Below, piece after piece: positions 33,233 to 41,269 of a stretch of 59,209 nucleotides of DNA. Numbering within the stretch: position 1 is the stretch's first letter; every line of letters starts with the position of its first letter. The stretch comes from Sphingobacteriales bacterium. Lineage in GTDB: Bacteria > Bacteroidota > Bacteroidia > Chitinophagales > Chitinophagaceae. Below the pieces are notes generated by a model that worked only from the letters and a program-made list of their open reading frames with translations, was not told the origin of the DNA and did not search any database. The DNA is taken from assembly GCA_016185185.1 (NCBI GenBank), contig JACPOD010000016.1, positions 1 through 59,209 of the forward strand, read 5' to 3'. The translations under genes and the position numbers were made by a program.

Positions 33233-34472
33233 TTACAGTTTCAGCAATTTTATACAGCTTATCCTGCGCTGTAATTTTTTTATTAAAAGGGAAAGTTATT
33301 TTATCGCCTTTAACTGCGCTGTTCCCTTTTATTCCATTTACTGTAAGCGTTTCCATTTTTTCTTTTGCCATTCCAAAAACTTTGCCTGTAACCATCAGGG
33401 TATCGCCTGCTTTTACACTGCCCGATTCAATAACAAATTCCCCTACCTGTATTTTAGGATAGTATTTAATTCCTTTGCCGATATATATTTTCTTTTCGCT
33501 GGCAGAAGAACCCGGACGAGTTGCCCATTCACCCAGTTTACGCCCCAAATAAAATCCTTGCCAAAAACCCCGGTTATAAACTTTTGCAAGTCCCTCTTTC
33601 CATTTCTCAACTTTGTGAGCAGAAAAAGTTCCTTCGTTAACTGCCTGCACAGCTTCCCTGTAACATTTAGTAACAGTAAAAACATAATCTGCCCCCTTAC
33701 TTCTGCCTTCTATTTTCAAAACATCCACGCCGCTTTCCAGCAATTGGTCAAGTATATCAATTGTACACAAATCTTTTGGCGACATGATGTATTCATTATC
33801 TATAAGCAGTTTTTCATTTGTTTCTGCATCTGTTACTATATACTTACGTCGGCAGTTCTGCACACAAGCGCCACGGTTAGCCGGTGAATTATGCGAATGC
33901 AAACTCAAATAACATTTACCGGATATGGCCATACACAAAGCACCATGAACAAACAGTTCTATTTTTATCAGTTCGTCGGAGGGGCCGGTAATTTTTTTTC
34001 GTTTGATTTCATTGGTAATATGCGCAACCTGTTTCAGCGTAAGTTCCCTTGCCAGCACAATCACATCTGCAAAACGGGAAAAAAATTGCACCGATTCAAT
34101 GTTACTTATGTTGGCCTGTGTGGAAATATGCAATGGAATATTCAGTTGATGGCAATATTCAATTACCGAAAAATCTGAAGCGATGACGGCATCAATACCC
34201 TGCTCCTTTACTTCTTTCAAAATCGTTTTCAGCAACTGCATATCATGTTCATACATTACCGTGTTAAGTGTGATGTATGCTTTAATACCGTGGGCTTTGC
34301 ACACAGTACTGATTTCTTTTATATCCCCGATGGAAAAAGACCGGGCCGAACAGGTACGCATATTCAATTGCTCCACGCCAAAGTAAACAGCATCGGCCCC
34401 GGCCTGGATGGCAGCCTGCAAACTTTCAAATGAACCGGCGGGGGCCAATAATTCAACTTTTCTTTTTCTCAT
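33225..34472 (-). CDS. Peptidase U32 family protein (UbiU/YhbU/TrhP-like)
   Basis: A 415-residue member of the U32 family. The N-terminus KVELLAPAGSFESLQAAIQAGADAV (read in parts) and YFGVEQLNMR are diagnostic. The four conserved cysteines of the iron-sulfur binding members appear as CMAISGKCYLSLHSHN, RGACVQNCRRKY. Despite the name, family members act in O2-independent hydroxylation (UbiU-UbiV) or tRNA hydroxylation (TrhP). It overlaps the thioesterase and ferredoxin genes. A hydroxylation role with the ferredoxin as electron source is possible but not shown. Confidence 0.82.
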   Translation of the reverse strand: MRKRKVELLAPAGSFESLQAAIQAGADAVYFGVEQLNMRTCSARSFSIGDIKEISTVCKAHGIKAYITLNTVMYEHDMQLLKTILKEVKEQGIDAVIASDFSVIEYCHQLNIPLHISTQANISNIESVQFFSRFADVIVLARELTLKQVAHITNEIKRKKITGPSDELIKIELFVHGALCMAISGKCYLSLHSHNSPANRGACVQNCRRKYIVTDAETNEKLLIDNEYIMSPKDLCTIDILDQLLESGVDVLKIEGRSKGADYVFTVTKCYREAVQAVNEGTFSAHKVEKWKEGLAKVYNRGFWQGFYLGRKLGEWATRPGSSASEKKIYIGKGIKYYPKIQVGEFVIESGSVKAGDTLMVTGKVFGMAKEKMETLTVNGIKGNSAVKGDKITFPFNKKITAQDKLYKIAETVND

Positions 34473-34951
34473 ATAATCACTTTTCCTGTTCTCTTTTTTA
34501 ATTGAAATGCCTTATTCTTCCGTCTTAGTGCTGCATTGTATTGTTCTTTTTCAAATGCAGTTACCGGTTCTACAGCAATTACCTGAGTTGCTTTACCTTT
34601 TTCATCCAATGCCACAAAAGAGAAATAAGCTTCACTGATTAAATACTTTCTTGCTGCCAGTACACTCCGGGCAAATGCGTGTACAAATATTTCCATAGAA
34701 GTAGTAAAGGCCCTTGTAATTTTAGCATTGATGGTTATTATATCCCCAACTTTTGCTGCCGCATTAAATTCAACATGATTGATGGAGGCGGTAACACAAA
34801 TTTTTCCGGAATGGGTTTGTGCACAAACAGCTGCCGCAATGTCCATCCACTCCACCAACCGGCCCCCCTGTAACATACCCATAGGATTGGTATCATTGGG
34901 GCAAACTACTTCTGTTTTAATCGTTTCAGAGACAGATGCTGTCTTATACAT
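34469..34951 (-). CDS. Acyl-CoA thioesterase (hotdog fold)
   Basis: A 160-residue single hotdog domain of the YciA/BACH type: NPMGMLQGGRLVEWMDIAAA (residues 22-41) with the catalytic Asp in the helix, VTASINHVEFNAAAKVGD and YFSFVALDEKGKA. Such enzymes hydrolyse acyl-CoAs. Four-bp overlaps with the genes on both sides place it inside the leftward operon, an odd partner for redox genes; its substrate is unknown. Confidence 0.82.
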   Translation of the reverse strand: MYKTASVSETIKTEVVCPNDTNPMGMLQGGRLVEWMDIAAAVCAQTHSGKICVTASINHVEFNAAAKVGDIITINAKITRAFTTSMEIFVHAFARSVLAARKYLISEAYFSFVALDEKGKATQVIAVEPVTAFEKEQYNAALRRKNKAFQLKKRTGKVII

Positions 34952-35363
34952 AATTCGTTTTATTGTTAACCATTTTACAGCAACCGGACAGATATTCCTG
35001 TTTCAATATTTTGTACCGTATCATGCCAAATATTTCATCGGCTTGTTTTATATCAAAATCTTCATGATTTCTTTTACTCACACCCAGGCCTGCAAGTTCA
35101 AAATGTTCATCCGGAACAAGGTTATGATTTCTTAAACAAGCTTTGGAGCAGGCCAGCGGGCAGCCATCAATGGCAATAATCCTTCTTCCGGATAATGCAG
35201 TATGCACCAGCTTTTTTACATTGCCGCCCACGCCTGCAATGCAGGACATTTCTGCAACATTCAACCTGTCAAGTTGTACAGCAAGATAGTTTGCCATTTG
35301 CGCAGCACTGGAACAGCCGGAGCAGGAATACACCAGCGGTTTTTTATCAGTTCTTGTTTTCAT
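34944..35363 (-). CDS. DGC-domain putative zinc-binding protein
   Basis: A 139-residue protein with the DGC-domain cysteine pattern: YSCSGCSSAAQMANYLA (residues 12-28), EMSCIAGVGGNV, IDGCPLACSKACL (the D-G-C motif naming the family, near residue 65) and a C-terminal GCC. The family is thought to bind zinc or another metal, and its role is unknown. It is the first gene of the five-gene overlapping operon that runs to the PNPOx-like gene. Confidence 0.78.
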   Translation of the reverse strand: MKTRTDKKPLVYSCSGCSSAAQMANYLAVQLDRLNVAEMSCIAGVGGNVKKLVHTALSGRRIIAIDGCPLACSKACLRNHNLVPDEHFELAGLGVSKRNHEDFDIKQADEIFGMIRYKILKQEYLSGCCKMVNNKTNYV

Positions 35364-35440
35364 TGTACGAAATGAATTTTTCTGAAATATAGTTTTTCAA
35401 CAAGTCAATAAGAAATGCTGTTCGCCAGATGATATGGATC

Positions 35441-37789
35441 TTAATAGCGAACCAGGGTTTCTGCAATTGTTTCATCGTTTGGGGATTTTATTGTAACCGT
35501 TCTTTCATTTTTTTTCAAACCCCGTCTCCTGCTGGTAATAAACCATACCAATGGTATTACTCCGCCCACAGTAAATAATGAACCGCCAATGATGCGCAGC
35601 CAGGTGAGTGTTTGAAAACCGGTGCTTTCAATAAATGAATTACTTCTCGCATACCATAAGCCTTGTTCTGTAACGGTTTTAAATTGTAACAAACCCGCAG
35701 GAAATAAATCGAGCAATACCATCAGCAGCAACCCAACATTAATTGACCAGAAAGCAATTTTAATAACACGGGGCCTCCACCAATCTGCCTTGAATAATAA
35801 CTGGCAACAAAACAATACTGCCGCCAATGCAAGGTTGCCATACACACCCATGAGTGCAGCATGGCCATGATTAACGGTTAAATATGTACCATGTTCGTAA
35901 TAATTGGCAATGGGTAAATTGATGATGAACCCCAATACACCGGCGCCAAAAAAATTCCAGAAATTAACGGCCACTAAAAACAGGAACACTTCAGAAAACC
36001 CAAACCGTTTGCTCAAATCACCATTTACCCTGTTGTTTTCTTCCAGCAGTTTTGGAAGTTTACTGAACCTCCATGCTTCTAACGTAAGCAACACTAATGG
36101 AATTACCTGTAATGTGGAGAACACGGCTCCCAATGCCATGGTGCCTACAGGTTTTGCATTCCAGTAAAAATTATGAGAGATGCCCAGCAAACCTGAACCA
36201 AGAAATAATAAGGTAGCTAAATAAATTACCCGGATAACGGCTTGCTTACTTACCAAACCCATCACCACCATAAAATAGCCAATCAATACGGTAGTGAATA
36301 CTTCAAAAAATGCTTCGGCCCACATATGCACCACCATCCACCGCCAGAAATCCGCAATTACAAAATTGGTTTTGGGTGTAGCAATGAATCCTGATATTAA
36401 TAATAAAATAATGCTGAAGGTGGCATACACCAACCAGTTGGGTAATGCCCAGGGTTGTTTTAATTTCATTACCGGCTTAATACCTCTGTATAGTGTAATT
36501 GCCCAAATGATAAATACAACACCGAGAATTATCTGCCACAACTTTCCGGGTTCCATATACTCCCATCCCTGGTGACCCAGCCAGTACCAGTTTTTTCCAA
36601 TGATACCTTTGGGGCCAAGTAAAATGCCTGCTAAGGAACCGGTAACCAATAAAACAGTAAGCCAGAAAATAATATTGATGAGGGTAACTTGTTTTTTTGT
36701 TTGCTGAGGGGATACAAGTGACATCATAAAAAATGAAGCGCCAATCCAGCAGGCAGAAATCCATAAGATAGATAATTGCACATGCCAGCTCCTGGTTACA
36801 GTAATTGGTAATGGTTCAGAAATATTAAAGCCAAAGAAATTAACGAGCCCAACAAAATCATGTACAGTTAGTATGCCTGCCAGCACCTGCACTGCAAAAA
36901 GCAAAATAGCAACGTAAAAAAACTTATACGTTGCTCTTTGTACAGCATCGGGTTGAAATTTTTGTATTTCACCTCTTGTCATAAATGGTTGGGCATTGTT
37001 TGTATAAGCATCATCATCCAGTTTTTCTAATTTGCCATGATAATACAAAACAATTCCCAGGCCGCATATCAGCCCTAAGGAACCAATGATACTCCATAGT
37101 ATAATAGCGGAGCTGGGGGTGTTCCCGGCTGCAGGGTCATAAGGCCAATTGTGGGTATAGCTGTAATGTTCCCCCGGTCTTTCCACACCACATACCCATG
37201 CACCCCAAAAGAAAAAAGCAGCGAGTGATTTTAGTTCAGTTGCATCCGTTATATAACCGGCGGGTTTAAATGCACCAGGTGTAGATGAGTTTGTAAATTT
37301 TTGATTATAAAATTTTATCAGTTCCCCGGCTGCAAAAGTTTGTGCATCGGAAAGTATTACACGGTTATTATTAGTACTGTAACGGTTTGTTTTAATTTCT
37401 GTTTTTACCTGCTCGGCAACACCCTTCTTAAGCAAATCAGCGTTTACATCTGTTTTTAATTGTAACTGGTAATAGTCATTCATGAATTGCGAAAGTTGAT
37501 GCAGGGCTTCGGCCGTGTAGTCGGGCCCGCGGTTAGCGCCATCGCCAAACATGCTGCCGTACTCCATCAAAGCATACCGTTGAAATACAGCCTGTCCTTT
37601 AAGCACCTCCTCTTTTGAAAAAACAGTTTCATTTTTTGAAGAAACATAAGCAGGGATGGGAGGGGCCTCTGTGTAGGTATGCACCCCAATCATCGTTACC
37701 CCGGCAATACTAATTATAAAAATTAGCAGTAAAGGCAGCCACCAGTTTTTGGGGTTAAGCAGGCAGCTGATAAAATTATTTTTCGACAT
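35441..37789 (-). CDS. nod: qNor-type protein with nitric oxide dismutase signature
   Basis: A 782-residue single-subunit haem b protein of the quinol NO reductase (NorZ) family: N-terminal TM, periplasmic cytochrome-c-like domain without haem motif, then 12-13 helices. Haem ligands H336, H641 and H643 and the FeB ligands H488 and H539 are present, as is Glu492 (Geobacillus E512). Two catalytic positions differ: Asn540 replaces the third FeB His (H560) in GISHNFYW, and Gln561 replaces Glu581 in FSTLQVIPL. Gly314 stands where the quinol-site Glu332 is expected. These are the substitutions described for NO dismutase of Methylomirabilis (2 NO to N2 and O2) and related Bacteroidota sequences. The activity is inferred. 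It is divergent from norC. Confidence 0.8.
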   Translation of the reverse strand: MSKNNFISCLLNPKNWWLPLLLIFIISIAGVTMIGVHTYTEAPPIPAYVSSKNETVFSKEEVLKGQAVFQRYALMEYGSMFGDGANRGPDYTAEALHQLSQFMNDYYQLQLKTDVNADLLKKGVAEQVKTEIKTNRYSTNNNRVILSDAQTFAAGELIKFYNQKFTNSSTPGAFKPAGYITDATELKSLAAFFFWGAWVCGVERPGEHYSYTHNWPYDPAAGNTPSSAIILWSIIGSLGLICGLGIVLYYHGKLEKLDDDAYTNNAQPFMTRGEIQKFQPDAVQRATYKFFYVAILLFAVQVLAGILTVHDFVGLVNFFGFNISEPLPITVTRSWHVQLSILWISACWIGASFFMMSLVSPQQTKKQVTLINIIFWLTVLLVTGSLAGILLGPKGIIGKNWYWLGHQGWEYMEPGKLWQIILGVVFIIWAITLYRGIKPVMKLKQPWALPNWLVYATFSIILLLISGFIATPKTNFVIADFWRWMVVHMWAEAFFEVFTTVLIGYFMVVMGLVSKQAVIRVIYLATLLFLGSGLLGISHNFYWNAKPVGTMALGAVFSTLQVIPLVLLTLEAWRFSKLPKLLEENNRVNGDLSKRFGFSEVFLFLVAVNFWNFFGAGVLGFIINLPIANYYEHGTYLTVNHGHAALMGVYGNLALAAVLFCCQLLFKADWWRPRVIKIAFWSINVGLLLMVLLDLFPAGLLQFKTVTEQGLWYARSNSFIESTGFQTLTWLRIIGGSLFTVGGVIPLVWFITSRRRGLKKNERTVTIKSPNDETIAETLVRY

Positions 37790-37818
37790 AGCCCGGAATT
37801 ATTGGGCAAATATACTAT

Positions 37819-37840
37819 TTAAGGATAATTTTGTCCTTAA
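37819..37840. promoter_or_regulatory. TTAAGGA-type operator between nod and norC
   Basis: TTAAGGA-N8-TCCTTAA in the 67-bp divergent gap, 19 of 22 bases identical to the core at 32542. It is placed to control both directions; an Rrf2 or FNR-class regulator encoded nearby is the likely binder (inference). Confidence 0.7.
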
Positions 37841-37856
37841 TTATTTTATTTTTATT

Positions 37857-38258
37857 ATGTTTTCAGAAAGGCAGAAAATTATAATCGTTACCATCCTGGT
37901 AACCATTTTTACTGTGTATTCAATCTCTCTTTATTTATCGCTGCCGGTAAAGGGCAAAACGGTTGCTCCCGCAGTAAGTAAAGGAAAAACCCTCTGGCAG
38001 CAATACAATTGCAATGCCTGTCACCAGGTATATGGTTTGGGTGGCTACCTGGGGCCGGACCTTACCAATGTTTTTTCACTAAAAGGGCCCGCCTATATAA
38101 AAGCTTTTTTAAAAAATGGTACAGCAACCATGCCCAACTTCCATTTAAAAGAACAGGAAATAAATAGCTTGCTTGCTTACCTGCAAAATATGGATGCTAC
38201 AGGCAAAGCTGACCCAAGAACTTTTTTAATTAGTAATGATGGAACTATTAAACAGTAA
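37857..38258 (+). CDS. norC: NorC-like membrane-anchored cytochrome c
   Basis: A 133-residue protein with one N-terminal TM (about residues 8-28) and a periplasmic c-type haem site CNACH (residues 52-56), followed by GLGGYLGPDLTNVF and a TATMPNFHL Met ligand region, the pattern of NorC, the electron-input subunit of cNor. The ATG at 37857 is chosen; the upstream open frame lies in the divergent promoter. It overlaps the following norB-like gene by 23 bp. The partner is unusual (next entry), so the acceptor of its electrons is uncertain. Confidence 0.85.
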   Translation: MFSERQKIIIVTILVTIFTVYSISLYLSLPVKGKTVAPAVSKGKTLWQQYNCNACHQVYGLGGYLGPDLTNVFSLKGPAYIKAFLKNGTATMPNFHLKEQEINSLLAYLQNMDATGKADPRTFLISNDGTIKQ

Positions 38259-39639
38259 ACAGGTAACAACCCCTAAATTATTTATTATTGCCGGTCTGTT
38301 GCTGCTGGTTACAGGAATGCTGTGGGGGTTAACAGGGGGGCTGCAATACCTGGTGCCCGGATTTTTAAAACAATATCTTTCATTTGAAAAAGTAAGGCCC
38401 CTGCATGTATCCTCAGTAGTGTTCTGGATAATTTTTGCAGCGATGGGCGGCGCCCTTACTTACCTGCAGCAGCATACCGGCAGAAAAATTTATTCGCCAC
38501 TGCTTATAAGAATCCAATTCGGCGTATTTATTTTTTCCATCATGGTAATATTGATTTCCTATTGCGCCGGTGTATTTGGTGGCAGGGAATACTGGGAATT
38601 TCATCCTTTGCTGGCATTGCCCATTGCTTTGGCATGGGTGCTGTTCTTGGTTAATTTTATAAGATCAATTGGTTCTTTTAAAAAACAACCTGTTTATGTA
38701 TGGATGTGGCTTACAGGTATAGTATTTTTTTTATTCACTTTCCTGGAATCGTATTTATGGATATTCCCTTACTTTAGAAATAATGTGGTGAATGATATGA
38801 CGGTGCAATGGAAATCGTATGGCTCCATGGTGGGCTCCTGGAATATGCTGATTTATGGCAGCAGTATTTATTTGATGGATAAAATTAGTAACAGTAAAAC
38901 CGGCAGTCATTCAAAAATTGCTTTCATACTTTATTTTACAGGATTGTTTAACCTGATGTTTAACTGGGGGCACCATATATATACCCTGCCAACGCATGCC
39001 TATATAAAACACATTAGTTATGCTGTAAGTATGACTGAGCTTTTCATCCTTGGCAGGATTATTTTTAAATGGGGCGCCACCCTTGCCACGGCAAAAAAAC
39101 AATTTCATAAATTAAGTTACCGGTTCCTGGCAGCAGCCGATGCCTGGATATTTTTAACCCTGTTACTGGCAATAGCAATGTCAATACCCGCTGTTAATGT
39201 GTACACGCATGGCACACATATTACAGTGGCACATACAATGGGGGCCACTATTGGCATCAACAGTTTTTTATTACTGGCCATTGCATTTGATATATTAAAT
39301 GATACCTGCCAACCTTTTGAACCTTACAAAAAAATATTCAACCGTGGATACTGGCTGGCAAATGTATCACTGCTTATTTTCTGGATAAGCCTGGTAAGCG
39401 CCGGGATAATAAAAGCAAAATGGCAAATGAGTGAACAGCGTATCCCCTTTAGCAGCATGATGCTTCAGCTAAGGCCTTATTTTATATTGTTTTTTGTATC
39501 GGGATTGCTGCTGCTGATGGGTTTTATACTGGTTATCTACCCGCTGGTAAAAAATCAACTGGCATGTTATTTTAAAAAAAAAACTAAAGAAAATAAACAA
39601 ATTTTATTTTATCCATCTGCCGTACCCGGAACAGAATAA
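38236..39639 (+). CDS. NorB-like haem-copper protein with altered active site
   Basis: A 467-residue, 12-helix protein resembling the catalytic subunit of cNor. Kept are the haem ligand H57 (RPLHVSSVVFW), H246-H247 (NWGHHIYTLP), Glu268 (VSMTEL, at the E280 position) and H333 (HGTHITVAH). By my alignment the third FeB His (Pseudomonas H207) and Glu211 are replaced in KSYGSMVGSWN (residues 193-203), and the second low-spin haem ligand (H349) is Met335. It may be a divergent NO reductase or a protein with another role. It is coupled to norC by overlap. Confidence 0.68.
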   Translation: MMELLNSKQVTTPKLFIIAGLLLLVTGMLWGLTGGLQYLVPGFLKQYLSFEKVRPLHVSSVVFWIIFAAMGGALTYLQQHTGRKIYSPLLIRIQFGVFIFSIMVILISYCAGVFGGREYWEFHPLLALPIALAWVLFLVNFIRSIGSFKKQPVYVWMWLTGIVFFLFTFLESYLWIFPYFRNNVVNDMTVQWKSYGSMVGSWNMLIYGSSIYLMDKISNSKTGSHSKIAFILYFTGLFNLMFNWGHHIYTLPTHAYIKHISYAVSMTELFILGRIIFKWGATLATAKKQFHKLSYRFLAAADAWIFLTLLLAIAMSIPAVNVYTHGTHITVAHTMGATIGINSFLLLAIAFDILNDTCQPFEPYKKIFNRGYWLANVSLLIFWISLVSAGIIKAKWQMSEQRIPFSSMMLQLRPYFILFFVSGLLLLMGFILVIYPLVKNQLACYFKKKTKENKQILFYPSAVPGTE

Positions 39640-39667
39640 AGAAACGTGTTATTAATCTTATAAAGAT

Positions 39668-40096
39668 ATGTTGCTGCTTACAAAAATTTTCCGGTTTGAA
39701 ATGGCACACGCCATTTATGGTTACCCGGGTGCCTGTAAAAATATACACGGCCATTCCTACGAACTGCATGTAACTGTATCAGGTACTGCTAAGGGGGAAG
39801 ATTATATACCTGCCCCAGGTTTTGAAATAGACTTTAAAGAAATAAAAAAACTGGTAACTGAATTGGTAATAAAACCGTTTGATCATAAACTTGTTTTATC
39901 CCGGGCTTACCAGGATAAAAATCCAATAGTGCTTACACAGGAAAACCTCGTTACATGGGAAGCCGAGCCTACCGCGGAGAACCTCCTTACCTATATTTGC
40001 CAAATACTGAAAAATAATTTACCTGGAAATGCAGCCCTGGCTAAACTAAAACTTTTTGAAACAAAAGATTCGTATGCCGAATGGGTGAACCTGTGA
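39668..40096 (+). CDS. 6-pyruvoyl-tetrahydropterin synthase / QueD family protein
   Basis: A 142-residue T-fold protein. The zinc ligands are visible as FEMAHAIYG and KNIHGHSYELHV, the catalytic Cys in GACKNIHGH and the C-terminal Glu in LFETKDSYAEW. Family members make pterins or 6-carboxy-tetrahydropterin for queuosine. The length is normal. It lies 28 bp after the norB-like gene and 100 bp before the FNR-like gene, which is an odd place for a queuosine gene; no other queuosine or pterin gene is in the window. Confidence 0.82.
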   Translation: MLLLTKIFRFEMAHAIYGYPGACKNIHGHSYELHVTVSGTAKGEDYIPAPGFEIDFKEIKKLVTELVIKPFDHKLVLSRAYQDKNPIVLTQENLVTWEAEPTAENLLTYICQILKNNLPGNAALAKLKLFETKDSYAEWVNL

Positions 40097-40165
40097 AAGA
40101 AAGACCAAAATCAGGTGAACGGTTAAGTAAAGTCATAAGCGAAAAAAAACTAAAAAAGGATTTTG

Positions 40166-40196
40166 TAATATTTACCGGTCATTAATATTTACTGGT
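40166..40196 (+). repeat. 14-bp direct repeat abutting the start of the FNR-type gene
   Basis: TAATATTTACCGGT and TAATATTTACTGGT, one mismatch, 17-nt period, the second copy ending at the base before ATG. It may be a tandem operator or affect translation initiation. Confidence 0.5.
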
Positions 40197-40901
40197 ATGG
40201 CGGCATTAAAAAGTGATTGTTTAACATGTAAAACCAAGAATTGCTCTCTCCTGAAAGACTGCGATAAAAACACCCTGAACACTATTAATACCGTTAAGCT
40301 TACCAAATCATTAAAGAAAGGGGAGAAACTATTTTGCGAAGGTGACCCTGTACAGGGCGTTTATTTTATAAAGAAAGGGTTTCTTAAAGTTGAACTCAAC
40401 GGGAAACATGGCAGGCCTTTAATACTTCAAATCACCGGGCAAGGGTCTGTATTTGGGCACCGGGCCACTCCCATACATCCTTATCATCCAAGTACGGTAA
40501 CTGCAGCATCGGATACACAGTATTGTTACATCCGTGCTTCCATATTTCATGGTATTGTTGAAAAAAGCCCTGATCTTAAAAAACAAATCATCAACCAGTT
40601 TCTTAACGAAATAGAATTAGCTGAAAAAAAATCTGTGATCCTGGCACATAAAACAGTTAGGGAAAAAATAGCGGAAGCCCTTTTGATATTTGCCCGTGTA
40701 TATGGATACGAAAATAAACGCCGGAGTTTTTCCATTCATTTCTGCCGCCAGGATATAGCTGACCTGACCGGAACCACCAAAGAACAGGTTTCAAAAACAT
40801 TAAATGATTTTGAAAAAGAAAAACTGGTTAAGTGCAGCGCCAAAAAGTTTACTTACATTGATATAAACTCACTCCTGCTCATTTCCAGTCTTTATCCATA
40901 A
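40197..40901 (+). CDS. Crp/Fnr-family regulator with N-terminal Cys cluster
   Basis: A 234-residue regulator. The N-terminus CLTCKTKNCSLLKDC (Cys 8, 11, 16, 22) suits an FNR-type iron-sulfur cluster sensing O2 or NO. A cNMP-type beta-roll (about residues 35-120), a dimer helix and a winged-helix domain with recognition helix TGTTKEQVSKTLNDFE follow. It is central in the NO reductase genes and probably controls them; its own promoter carries the direct repeat. An HcpR-like NO-sensing role is possible but cannot be separated from FNR by sequence. Confidence 0.85.
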   Translation: MAALKSDCLTCKTKNCSLLKDCDKNTLNTINTVKLTKSLKKGEKLFCEGDPVQGVYFIKKGFLKVELNGKHGRPLILQITGQGSVFGHRATPIHPYHPSTVTAASDTQYCYIRASIFHGIVEKSPDLKKQIINQFLNEIELAEKKSVILAHKTVREKIAEALLIFARVYGYENKRRSFSIHFCRQDIADLTGTTKEQVSKTLNDFEKEKLVKCSAKKFTYIDINSLLLISSLYP

Positions 40902-41059
40902 CCAATACCGGTCAAAATAAAATAAGTAAAGCCCTTTCAAAAAAAATACGAAAACGTAATTACCCCAACATTTATCAGCCCCTTTGCTTTACGCCGGTTT
41001 ACATACTGGTTAGCTTTACACTGCTGATACCACTGCACTTTATTATTAAAACATTATTT

Positions 41060-41245
41060 ATGGAAAATAATCAATCCAGCGAACAGGAAAACGTTCCGTT
41101 CTTTCAAATGATAATGGATGATTTTATGTTACTCCTGTTCCTGGGGGTAACTATCTATGCCATCTTTTATCTTCTTTGGGGTGTGATGGAATTATCCAAC
41201 CTCCCCTCCATACCGGAAAGTTTAAAACAAAGTCTGCTTAAATAA
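41060..41245 (+). CDS. Single-helix small subunit of the CuA-type haem-copper set
   Basis: A 61-residue protein with one TM (about residues 24-43, DFMLLLFLGVTIYAIFYLLW) and short polar ends. Its position 24 bp before the CuA subunit gene suggests an accessory subunit like the small single-helix subunits of haem-copper oxidases. The sequence itself is not diagnostic. Confidence 0.6.
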   Translation: MENNQSSEQENVPFFQMIMDDFMLLLFLGVTIYAIFYLLWGVMELSNLPSIPESLKQSLLK

Positions 41246-41269
41246 TTTAATTACCAAAAAACTTTTCTT

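Noticed and set aside
35441-37789. Ordinary quinol NO reductase (norZ)
   Set aside because: The FeB His and catalytic Glu positions are Asn540 and Gln561, which fit the dismutase clade. A plain qNor would keep both residues.
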